Shown: positions 1-5,092, numbered from the stretch's first letter. The stretch is 5,212 nucleotides of DNA from CALCMJ01 sp964475415 (GCA_964475415.1 CAYYWZ010000121.1:1-5212); one strand, 5' to 3'. Numbers and translations: made by a program. Notes: generated by a model not told the origin, from the letters alone.

Positions 1-185
1 AATCCTGTCATCCCGACAATAGATAAAAAGCTTTCTGACGTAGTCAGTGAGCTTTTTGTCTTTATAGACTGACTACAGCTCCGCTGTAACGGAAGGCTAG
101 AAATACAAAAAAGCTCGATTAGCCGCTAGGCTATAAAGCTTTGTTTTTATTTGTCACTACCACCCTCCCAGGATCATCGTAAGAT
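1..185. repeat. Structured intergenic tandem repeat, unit 1
   Basis: First complete unit of a tandem array; it begins AATCCTGTCATCCCGACAAT and that sequence recurs at 186 and, nearly intact, at 368. The unit can form four hairpins. H1 is at 25-57 (AAAAAGCT, CTGAC, loop GTA, GTCAG, AGCTTTTT). H2 is at 74-88 (TACAGC, loop TCC, GCTGTA). H3 is at 110-142 (AAAGCT and TAGCC pairing with GGCTA and AGCTTT around loop GCTA). H4 is at 170-191 and spans the junction with unit 2. H1 and H3 are each followed by T-rich DNA on the plus strand, so they resemble terminators. No convincing reading frame crosses the unit on either strand. The window starts inside the array, because the left half of an H4 hairpin would lie upstream of base 1, so the array may continue left. 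I do not recognise the family. Confidence 0.85.
25..57 (+). terminator. Terminator-like hairpin H1 of unit 1
   Basis: AAAAAGCT (25-32) pairs with AGCTTTTT (50-57), and CTGAC (35-39) pairs with GTCAG (43-47) around loop GTA. Between them lie one T-G wobble and one T-T mismatch. The A-rich 5' arm and T-rich 3' arm give it the form of a bidirectional intrinsic terminator. Whether it terminates a gene to the left cannot be told, because nothing coding is visible upstream within the window. Confidence 0.5.
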
Positions 186-367
186 AATCCTGTCATCCCG
201 ACAATACTTTAAAAAGCTTACTGACGTAGTCAGTGAGCTTTTGCATTTTTAGACTGACTGTAGCTCTGCTGCAAAGGAAGTATGGAAATGTAAAAGCTCA
301 ATTTAGCCTTTAGGCTATATGCTTTTGAAAACATTGTCAACTCCCCCAATCAGGATCATCGCTAGAT
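186..367. repeat. Structured intergenic tandem repeat, unit 2
   Basis: Second complete unit. It is clearly homologous to unit 1 along its whole length, with near-identity in the first 20 bases, in the CTGACGTAGTCAGTGAGCTTTT segment and around the junction hairpin; the regions between hairpins have drifted. The four hairpins are kept: H1 at 212-242, H2 at 259-273 (TGTAGC, TCT, GCTGCA), H3 at 292-326 (AAAAGC and TAGCC with GGCTA and GCTTTT), and H4 at 352-373. Several stem positions differ from unit 1 in ways that keep pairing, which suggests the fold rather than the primary sequence is retained. Confidence 0.85.
212..242 (+). terminator. Terminator-like hairpin H1 of unit 2
   Basis: AAAAGCT (212-218) pairs with AGCTTTT (236-242), T219 wobbles with G235, A220 pairs with T234, and CTGAC (221-225) pairs with GTCAG (229-233). 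The stem is uninterrupted at 14 pairs with loop GTA. The mismatch present in unit 1 is repaired here. It is followed by GCATTTTTAG, so the U-tract is only fair. Confidence 0.5.
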
Positions 368-406
368 AATCCTGTCATCCCGCATAATAGTATTAAGCTT
401 TTTTTT
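368..406. repeat. Structured tandem repeat, partial unit 3
   Basis: The unit start AATCCTGTCATCCCG is repeated exactly, followed by a drifting stretch that ends in AAGCTT and a T run (399-406), corresponding to the first arm of H1. After this the sequence stops matching units 1 and 2, so the unit is truncated or interrupted by the inverted-repeat element that follows. Confidence 0.7.
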
Positions 407-436
407 ATAAGCACAAACTGATAAGATGGCATCATG

Positions 437-540
437 CTAAGCGTAGGCTGTACCTACGATCTCTAAATTGCAAGCAATCTTTATTATATACGGATTTTGT
501 ATTGACTTTGATGGCATAGGCACAGCCTAAGCCAAGCGAG
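437..540. other. Small element with mutually inverted hairpins
   Basis: CGTAGG (442-447) and CCTACG (453-458) form a perfect 6-bp hairpin. TAGGC (517-521) and GCCTA (525-529), extended by GGC (513-515) and GCC (531-533), form a second one. The two are also inverted copies of each other: TAGGCTGTACCTA at 444-456 matches the reverse complement of 517-529 at 12 of 13 bases. An 8-bp direct repeat GATGGCAT occurs at 425-432 and 510-517. The stretch between is AT-rich and non-coding. It looks like a tiny inverted-repeat insertion or a decayed piece of another repeat; its family is unknown to me. Confidence 0.4.
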
Positions 541-560
541 AAATGTGGTGTGGTGCCTCT

Positions 561-620
561 AAGATAATCAGCGGATTTCTATCTTTCTAGGCTGACTACA
601 ATAACAGCTGCAAAGGAGGA
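561..620. repeat. Degenerate remnant of the tandem repeat
   Basis: AAGATAATC at 561-569 matches the H4 right half (junction segment) of units 1 and 2. The stretch at 586-620 (TCTAGGCTGACTAC, then GCTGCAAAGGAGG) matches the segment before and across H2 in the full units (TAGACTGAC, then GCTGCAAAGGAAG in unit 2). The H1 portion that should separate these pieces is missing. This is best read as a collapsed, decaying copy marking the right edge of the array. Confidence 0.5.
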
Positions 621-639
621 AACAAATAATTAATTAAAT

Positions 640-670
640 AAAAAAGGAGATTGTTTTTAACAATCTCCTT
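640..670 (-). terminator. Strong intrinsic terminator, minus strand
   Basis: AAGGAGATTGTT (644-655) and AACAATCTCCTT (659-670) form a perfect 12-bp stem with a 3-nt loop. Read on the minus strand, the stem runs into a T6 tract (plus-strand A run at 640-645), the classic intrinsic terminator layout. Read on the plus strand, the stem is followed by GATCTAC before any T run, so the minus direction is favoured. No recognisable minus-strand gene ends nearby: the next confident one is at 1575. Confidence 0.7.
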
Positions 671-756
671 GATCTACTTTTTGCTTTTCATGATCATTAA
701 TAATAAAGATCTAAATGATTTAAATTTTTAATGCTCAGGTCGATGTAGCTAGGTAA

Positions 757-815
757 ATCAGTGTCTCTCGACACTCACTTTCTTCCCGAAGGAACTGTTG
801 AAAGTGTGTTGAATG
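757..815. other. Foldable block, possible structured RNA
   Basis: AGTGTC (760-765) and GACACT (770-775) form a perfect hairpin with loop TCTC. Overlapping it, ACTCACTTTC (773-782) pairs with GAAAGTGTGT (800-809) with a single mismatch and encloses a TTCC-CGAA-GGAA hairpin (783-794). Either strand could form this. On the minus strand the block would lie upstream of the strong terminator at 640-670. Confidence 0.35.
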
Positions 816-1004
816 CAACTTAATGAATGATTTGTAGTTATATAACTTACTTGAAAATTCATGCTTTCGCTTTACTTTCCATTTTGAATCATCTCATTCA
901 ACAATAGTAAATATATACAATTTCGTTAAATAAAAAAATTATATATGTTATTTATTGATATTTTCAATATAATATATACATATTAAATTAATATACATTC
1001 ATAT

Positions 1005-1032
1005 TGTTTGTAAATTAACAAATTTGCAAACA
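1005..1032. promoter_or_regulatory. Operator-like palindrome upstream of the lipoprotein gene
   Basis: TGTTTGTAAATT (1005-1016) and AATTTGCAAACA (1021-1032) form an inverted repeat of 12-bp arms with one mismatch and a 4-bp centre. It lies about 170 bp upstream of the metal-binding lipoprotein start. The symmetry fits a dimeric regulator site, but it does not match a regulator box I can name, and the distance to the gene is long. It could be chance in AT-rich DNA, although the GTTTG/CAAAC ends make this less likely. Confidence 0.35.
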
Positions 1033-1131
1033 TGTTATAAATAATCTATGAATATAAAATAGTATTAAACTCATAATCACATAGAGTATCTTTCAAATAA
1101 ATAACTGATCAAATTTGAGCTAATAATTGTT

Positions 1132-1164
1132 GTATACTGAAAAATATTCTCAAATTAGTATACT
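1132..1164. promoter_or_regulatory. Paired GTATAC inverted repeat
   Basis: GTATACT (1132-1138) and AGTATAC (1158-1164) are inverted copies separated by 19 bp, each containing the self-complementary GTATAC. They end about 40 bp before the lipoprotein start, where a promoter or operator would be expected. A third palindrome, TCAAATTTGA, is at 1109-1118. Evidence for function is positional only. Confidence 0.2.
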
Positions 1165-1203
1165 TCTTTTAAACTCCAAGAAGGATCATAAACAAAAGTA
1201 CAG

Positions 1204-1551
1204 ATGAAAAGAAATATATTTTTTGTGACCTTATATATGACAATTACATGCTTAGGGATTCTCGGCTTGAGCGCTTGCAGTGGTCAAGAAAAAAATTCTA
1301 AGACAGAAAAAAAGATACTTCAAGAATCAAAGGAATACACATCTCCATTTATCTGTATAAGACATTGTGAAGGAAGTGGACTTCATAAACCTGGCAATTG
1401 CCCTGGCTGCGGACTGGACTATATCGAAAATCCAAAAAGCACCAACGGAGGTATGCATGACCATAATAACACAAATAGTGAAAATAGACCTAGTCATAAT
1501 CATAGCAAACAAGATCACAACGAGCATGATCACCAAGGACATGACCACTAA
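1204..1551 (+). CDS. Small His-rich heavy-metal-binding-domain lipoprotein
   Basis: 115-residue predicted lipoprotein. The N-terminus has a basic start (MKRN), a hydrophobic stretch and a lipobox L22-S-A-C25, so it should be lipidated at C25 and anchored in the envelope. Residues 49-75 (C51, H54, C55, EGSG, PG, C66-P-G-C69-G-L-D-Y) resemble the Bacteroidota form of the heavy-metal-binding domain that usually reads CPMHCEGSG ... CPxCGMDY. Here CPMH has become CIRH and GMD has become GLD. Residues 84-115 are rich in His, Asp and Asn, with nine histidines in HDH, HNH, HEHDH-like clusters, suggesting binding of a soft or borderline cation such as Cu, Zn or Ni. Such domains often accompany CusA/CusB-type efflux systems, but none is visible here. 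The ATG is the first in frame and is preceded by A-rich DNA without a clear Shine-Dalgarno site. Family assignment is fairly firm; the metal and physiological role are inferred. Confidence 0.85.
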   Translation: MKRNIFFVTLYMTITCLGILGLSACSGQEKNSKTEKKILQESKEYTSPFICIRHCEGSGLHKPGNCPGCGLDYIENPKSTNGGMHDHNNTNSENRPSHNHSKQDHNEHDHQGHDH

Positions 1552-1564
1552 GGACATGACCACT
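1535..1564. repeat. 15-bp tandem duplication across the stop codon
   Basis: AAGGACATGACCACT occurs twice back to back (1535-1549 and 1550-1564). The first copy encodes the final residues of the His-rich lipoprotein and supplies the T of its TAA. The second copy follows in frame, would encode another Gly-His-Asp-His and ends in a second TAA (1564-1566). Confidence 0.9.
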
Positions 1565-1574
1565 AAATTCTATT

Positions 1575-2963
1575 TTACAAATCGTAGGTAATAAACAAAG
1601 TAAACTGGTGAGAATTAGTATTTACATTACTAGGTCCGCTAATGTTAAAAATATTGTCGATAGCAATATCAGCTAGATCAATCAATTGTTTCCCACCTTC
1701 ATTATTCCCGTAACCATAATCCAGACCTAAAGAAAACTTACTCTTACTATAGTTATAAGAAACACCAGCAGATAAATGAAAAATATCTGGCGTCCTAGAA
1801 AGAAAAACAAGATCATCTCCTATATCCACCAATGTAGAAGGACTATAATCCGTTCTGAAACCATAGAAGTAGGTAATCTTCTCTGACTTATATGATTGTA
1901 ATCCTATAGCAACATTAAGCACTCGTTCACTTGACTTCCCATAGGATTTGGTCACTTGTTCTGTTTCATCTGGAAGACCGCCTAAAGGAAAGTCCGTATC
2001 TGTCAGAAGCACGTAAGGCTCTATCTCTTCAAAATATTCTGCAGAGACAGAAATACACCTAGTTTTTAGTTTGAGTTCTAAGCCAAATCCTACAGAGATC
2101 GGAGAATTATACTCCAGGAGTTCTACAGTTTTTGAATTAGATAAAGAGCGACGAGTTATTTCTCCAATTCGCTGGTCTTCGAATTCGTAACTAGCTTTAT
2201 CATTAGCAATTAGATAGGTATTAGATGTCAATGTCAATCCATATTTCAATGGACCTAGTGTACCTAAAAGACCTAACTTTGTCAACAAGCCTCCTCTTAC
2301 GCCTATCTTATATTCCTGATCATCTCGCCAACTTAGGACAAAAGCGCTAGGATCATCTGCTCTGAAAACTTCTTTTTTTAAATTAGAAGTAAAGGTCTCA
2401 GATCTCCATGTAATGTATTGTGTAATTCCTAAAGACAAGGCCTTGGAGACTTTGTAGGAAAATCCTACTCCGTACCAATTTTCTGAAACTTCAGTTCCAA
2501 AATCTACATCTCCCAATAACAAGAAATCTGGATTAGATTCTAGAGGCGTCAGCTCTCTATCCTTTAACCTTAGGTCCGACCTGAATCTATTAAATGCGGT
2601 AAATCCTATTGTTATCTTTTTTGACTTTTTAGGTGAAAACATAAACGCAACTAAACCAGGAGAAAATCCTAAATTAGAATCAGAAAGTGAAGTTCCCGTT
2701 CCAAAAACATTTTCAGACTGAAGCAAAGAAAAAGTAGGTGTTATAAGTGAAACGGATATTCCTACATCGTCCTTAGTATTCATTCCAGCAGGATTATAAA
2801 AAATAGATGTTTCTTCGTCACTAGAAGCAATCACGGCACCATTAAGAAGTAATCCTTTAGATCCATATTGGTGAGACCAATAGTTAGCTGTAAACTGCGA
2901 TGCTAATGGCAATGAATAACAACATAATAACAGCATTACTAAACGTATTCTGTATAATTTCAT
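1575..2963 (-). CDS. FadL/OMPP1-like outer-membrane beta-barrel protein
   Basis: 462 residues. The N-terminal hydrophobic segment (about 5-22) ending in ASQ is a Sec signal peptide. The mature N-terminus contains YGSKGLLLNGAVIASSD ... SIFYNPAGM (33-61), the hallmark of FadL/OMPP1/TodX-like channels, in which the NPAG motif lies near the start of the barrel. The rest shows alternating hydrophobic/polar strands (for example 117-124, 163-170, 287-298, 348-357, 396-402 and 408-415) and ends in an amphipathic strand (QFTLFITYDL), as expected for a barrel of about 14 strands; the length fits the family (about 400-500). Members move hydrophobic molecules such as fatty acids or aromatics across the outer membrane, but the substrate here is unknown. 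It is convergent with the metal-binding lipoprotein (23-bp gap) and downstream of the protease, separated by a terminator, so it probably has its own promoter within about 45 bp. Confidence 0.8.
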   Translation of the reverse strand: MKLYRIRLVMLLLCCYSLPLASQFTANYWSHQYGSKGLLLNGAVIASSDEETSIFYNPAGMNTKDDVGISVSLITPTFSLLQSENVFGTGTSLSDSNLGFSPGLVAFMFSPKKSKKITIGFTAFNRFRSDLRLKDRELTPLESNPDFLLLGDVDFGTEVSENWYGVGFSYKVSKALSLGITQYITWRSETFTSNLKKEVFRADDPSAFVLSWRDDQEYKIGVRGGLLTKLGLLGTLGPLKYGLTLTSNTYLIANDKASYEFEDQRIGEITRRSLSNSKTVELLEYNSPISVGFGLELKLKTRCISVSAEYFEEIEPYVLLTDTDFPLGGLPDETEQVTKSYGKSSERVLNVAIGLQSYKSEKITYFYGFRTDYSPSTLVDIGDDLVFLSRTPDIFHLSAGVSYNYSKSKFSLGLDYGYGNNEGGKQLIDLADIAIDNIFNISGPSNVNTNSHQFTLFITYDL

Positions 2964-3006
2964 CTTTAAAAGTAAATATTTGATCTTTATATACAGCTAA
3001 AACAAC

Positions 3007-3042
3007 AAAAAAAGAGCCAAAATGCCATAAGCACTTTGACTC
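3007..3042 (-). terminator. Intrinsic terminator of the S8 protease gene
   Basis: On the minus strand GAGTCAAAGTGC pairs with GCATTTTGGCTC (plus-strand arms 3031-3042 and 3014-3025): 12 pairs, two of them G-U wobbles in RNA, with a 5-nt loop. The stem is followed by seven T residues. It begins about 30 bp after the protease stop codon and about 45 bp before the FadL-like gene, so it should separate the two transcripts. Confidence 0.85.
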
Positions 3043-3072
3043 CTTTCGTCTTTTTATTATATACTCCTATCC

Positions 3073-4593
3073 CTAATTACAATTTACAGCTGATAGCGCA
3101 TCAATATTTCCATAACCATATTGGCTATCTTTATTAGGATATAATTGAGAGGTTACTTTCAGTTGATTCAGCACGGCCGCCCTGTTCATAGTAGGGTTAG
3201 CAGACCAGACCATAGCTGCTACACCTGCAGCTGTTGCTGTTGCTGCTGATGAACCACTGATATATTTTGGCTGATTACTATAGCCAGCTAGTGCTAGAGA
3301 ATTCCTATCGTTATCGTAGCTTCTCTGCATCGTCATAACAAATTCTACTTGACTCCCTGAGTGACAGGTATTACATCGCTCCAGTTCTCCTTGATCTTTG
3401 ACACCAGTGATAGCAGTACACTGACTCATATTAGCAGGGAATATTACACCCCACCAATTTGTTATAGAGGTAGAGGTACCTGCCGCTGCCATTATAAGCT
3501 TGCCTTTATTGTAAGCATAGTACACACCATCTTTTACTTTCCCTATAGAAAACGGAGACCCTATTGACATACTTATAATTTGCACATCTGATCTATCACC
3601 AGCTAACTTAAGAGCATCTTTTACACCATTCTTCTCATTAGAACTGCTGATCAGCACATCTGCTACAGCTCTTACAGAAATAATATTTGACTTATAAGCT
3701 GCTCCGATTGCATTTCCATCCGTACCTCTAGGCGCTCCAGCTAGTCCTGCCATACTCGTACCATGCCCACACTGATCATGAGGCGAATCTAAAGACTTCC
3801 ACCACCAAGCACCAGAATAATGAGTGCTGTATTTTTGAATATATCGTCCACTAGAATATCCAGAAGTAAACTGGCTTCCCAAATTATCTTGATTATTAGA
3901 AACACCTGTGTCAATAATACAAATTCCTATATTATCACCTTGAGAACAACCCCAAGCGTTATCAATACTGTTTGTGTAAAAATTCCACGGCACCTTGGTT
4001 CCAGGAGCTACTGTCGTATAATCGTTACTGTTGATTCCATAGTCAGGGTCATCGTCACATCCAGATGAAGACCTTACTTCAGCAACCGTCTGCAAGTAAT
4101 AACCTGATGGTTCTACATATCGTATATCATCACGAGCTCGTAGATCTTGTATTATGCTTATATCTGTAAGTTGTACCGTAATTGTAGGAAGATCTTCTTC
4201 CACTCCGAAAGGTAAGATATCATCTAAAGTAAGGGAGCTATTTCCCCTCGCACTTCTTTCATTTTCTAATAACTCTTGTAATAATGCATCTCTTTTTTCT
4301 ATCATCTTTTCATTATTCCATAATTCAGTTCCCACAGTCTGCTCTACGTCCATTCCAGCTACTTCATAGCCAATAGATAACAGGCTATCACTTTGTACTA
4401 ATGCACTATACAACATATCATCGGATGCATTTTCCCAGTTCCATAAGGAACCACCTTGCATGCCGACAATTATTTTTTCATCTATTTCTTGAGGACTCAT
4501 AAGAGCGGTGGAAGTATCTTCTATAACTTGAGTTTCCTTAGAACAAGAAATTAAGATTGTAAAAAGAAGGGCGATAAAAAATATTTTTTTCAT
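3073..4593 (-). CDS. Subtilisin-family (S8) serine protease lipoprotein
   Basis: 506 residues from the ATG at 4593. MKKIFFIALLFTILISC gives a lipoprotein signal with lipobox L14-I-S-C17. The upstream in-frame codon at 4620 is TTG and would bury the signal peptide, so it is rejected. Residues 18-160 form a prodomain; its end (TITVQLTD ... DIRYVEPSGY, about 137-165) resembles an I9-type propeptide. The catalytic domain spans about 200-503: Asp228 in IIDTGV, His277 in CGHGTSMAG and Ser449 in GSSAATATAAGVAAM. The usual Asn-containing AAAGNS motif reads AAAGTS, placing Thr373 at the oxyanion position, with the following FPA kept (385-387). C407-N-T-C410-H411 precedes the serine motif. The protein ends with the S8 domain (YGYGNIDALSAV), so there is no type IX secretion C-terminal domain; CSKE after the lipid Cys loosely resembles a surface-export signal. 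It is probably a processed, envelope-anchored endopeptidase of unknown substrate. Activity is inferred from the intact triad. Confidence 0.9.
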   Translation of the reverse strand: MKKIFFIALLFTILISCSKETQVIEDTSTALMSPQEIDEKIIVGMQGGSLWNWENASDDMLYSALVQSDSLLSIGYEVAGMDVEQTVGTELWNNEKMIEKRDALLQELLENERSARGNSSLTLDDILPFGVEEDLPTITVQLTDISIIQDLRARDDIRYVEPSGYYLQTVAEVRSSSGCDDDPDYGINSNDYTTVAPGTKVPWNFYTNSIDNAWGCSQGDNIGICIIDTGVSNNQDNLGSQFTSGYSSGRYIQKYSTHYSGAWWWKSLDSPHDQCGHGTSMAGLAGAPRGTDGNAIGAAYKSNIISVRAVADVLISSSNEKNGVKDALKLAGDRSDVQIISMSIGSPFSIGKVKDGVYYAYNKGKLIMAAAGTSTSITNWWGVIFPANMSQCTAITGVKDQGELERCNTCHSGSQVEFVMTMQRSYDNDRNSLALAGYSNQPKYISGSSAATATAAGVAAMVWSANPTMNRAAVLNQLKVTSQLYPNKDSQYGYGNIDALSAVNCN

Positions 4594-4975
4594 GTTATTG
4601 GTTTTGTTATTTATGTACAAATAGTTGATTAATTGAAACCGTAAAAGAAAACTTAGCTCTTCCCAAATAAAATAATGAGAAATGAAAATTAACTTAGAAT
4701 TAAATTAATAAAATTTCTTTTATTCAGTGTATATTTTTATGTTTAATTCCGATTGCCATATTTTATGTTGCAAACATAAGAAGGCAACCTTTGTAGTAAT
4801 CTATTAGTTAGTATAAGGTGGGATGTGTTTAGTATTAATTTTTTTATTTGGAAACTGACAATTATACTTTGAGTGTGATCTAAGTTGCCTGCCATTGTCA
4901 GAATTAGGATTATCGGATGATAGGATTTTTTAGTATAATTAGATTGGAGCTAGAGATAATATAAAATTAGAGATT
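4594..4975. other. Gene-free interval with hairpins
   Basis: This AT-rich stretch separates the minus-strand protease from a plus-strand fragment and should contain the protease promoter. No clean Bacteroidota promoter was found; TATTTG read on the minus strand near 4618-4623 lacks the spacer of TAnnTTTG. Apart from the hairpin at 4753-4787 and an AGGATTATCGGATGAT stretch near 4906 weakly reminiscent of the left-hand array, I see nothing in it. Confidence 0.5.
4753..4787. other. Palindromic hairpin, possible operator
   Basis: TTATGTT (4763-4769) and AACATAA (4773-4779) form a perfect 7-bp inverted repeat with a 3-nt centre. They are enclosed by TTGCC (4753-4757) and GGCAA (4783-4787). There is no T tract afterwards, so it is not a terminator. 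It lies about 165-195 bp upstream of the protease start codon, so a regulatory role is possible but unsupported. Confidence 0.3.
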
Positions 4976-5092
4976 ATGTGGTTTGAAGAATTAACAGGAT
5001 TCAAAGAGGAATCATCGGAAAATGTAAGTAGTAAACTAAGCATAGAAGGGGACTCATTTGTGTCAAATGTAAACAGTCGAAAACTAAAATAA
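4976..5092 (+). pseudogene. Truncated N-terminus, WFEELTGFKEES-type protein
   Basis: ATG TGG TTT opens a 38-codon frame encoding MWFEELTGFKEES, a linker and VSSKLSIEGD ... SNVNSRKLK, then TAA. The opening and the pattern WFE-LTGFKEES ... V ... L-IEGD ... S-VN match, from memory, the start of a larger conserved bacterial protein of unknown function whose next segment reads roughly G-LE-PSLAELR. Here the frame stops just where that segment would begin, and nothing coding continues in any frame to the end of the window. It is therefore best read as a gene remnant cut after about 38 codons, although a genuine small protein cannot be excluded. No Shine-Dalgarno site is visible; the preceding DNA is A-rich. 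Family recognition is a recollection and should be treated as tentative. Confidence 0.45.

Larger units (their letters stand above)
671..1203. other. Gene-free AT-rich interval
   Basis: No convincing coding region lies here on either strand; the best minus-strand frame (758-862, 34 codons) resembles nothing I know. The left part holds a foldable block (757-815). From about 885 to 1170 the DNA is extremely AT-rich, with runs of ATATATA and TTAAATTAATATA, and carries several palindromes. It must contain the promoter of the metal-binding lipoprotein, but I find no clean Bacteroidota promoter (TTG ... TAnnTTTG at the usual spacing). Confidence 0.6.

Noticed and set aside
130..200. Minus-strand short frame reading MTGLSYDDPG... 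across the repeat boundary
   Set aside because: It stops after about 20 codons, and the matching frame in unit 2 stops even sooner with a different tail, so it is a by-product of the conserved hairpin.
1..400. CRISPR array
   Set aside because: The repeated units are 182-185 bp long and homologous throughout, with no short identical repeats alternating with unique spacers.
1..620. Integron attC site array
   Set aside because: No core-site pairs of the GTTRRRY/RYYYAAC type and no gene cassettes between the units.
613..620. Perfect Shine-Dalgarno-like AAAGGAGG
   Set aside because: No start codon or open frame follows at a usable distance, and the same bases are explained as part of the repeat remnant (AAAGGAAG in unit 2).
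758..862. Minus-strand 34-codon frame starting MNFQVSYITTN
   Set aside because: Short, bounded closely by an upstream stop, and unlike any protein I know; the DNA is better explained by hairpins.
1327..1591. Overlapping frames on both strands within the lipoprotein gene
   Set aside because: They are low-complexity Met/Val/Ile or Thr/Ile-rich shadows of the His/Asp-rich codons.
3361..4369. Plus-strand frames of 68-82 codons inside the protease gene
   Set aside because: They are antisense shadows of a gene with an intact catalytic triad and show no domain features.
4906..4930. Solo copy of the left-hand repeat's boundary hairpin (AGGATTATCGGATGAT)
   Set aside because: Only the first ten bases resemble the hairpin; the closing ATCCT arm is absent, so similarity is too short to claim.
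4934..4939. TATAAT as a promoter for the fragment at 4976
   Set aside because: A perfect hexamer, but there is no matching -35 element, the motif is not the Bacteroidota consensus, and it is expected by chance in such AT-rich DNA.
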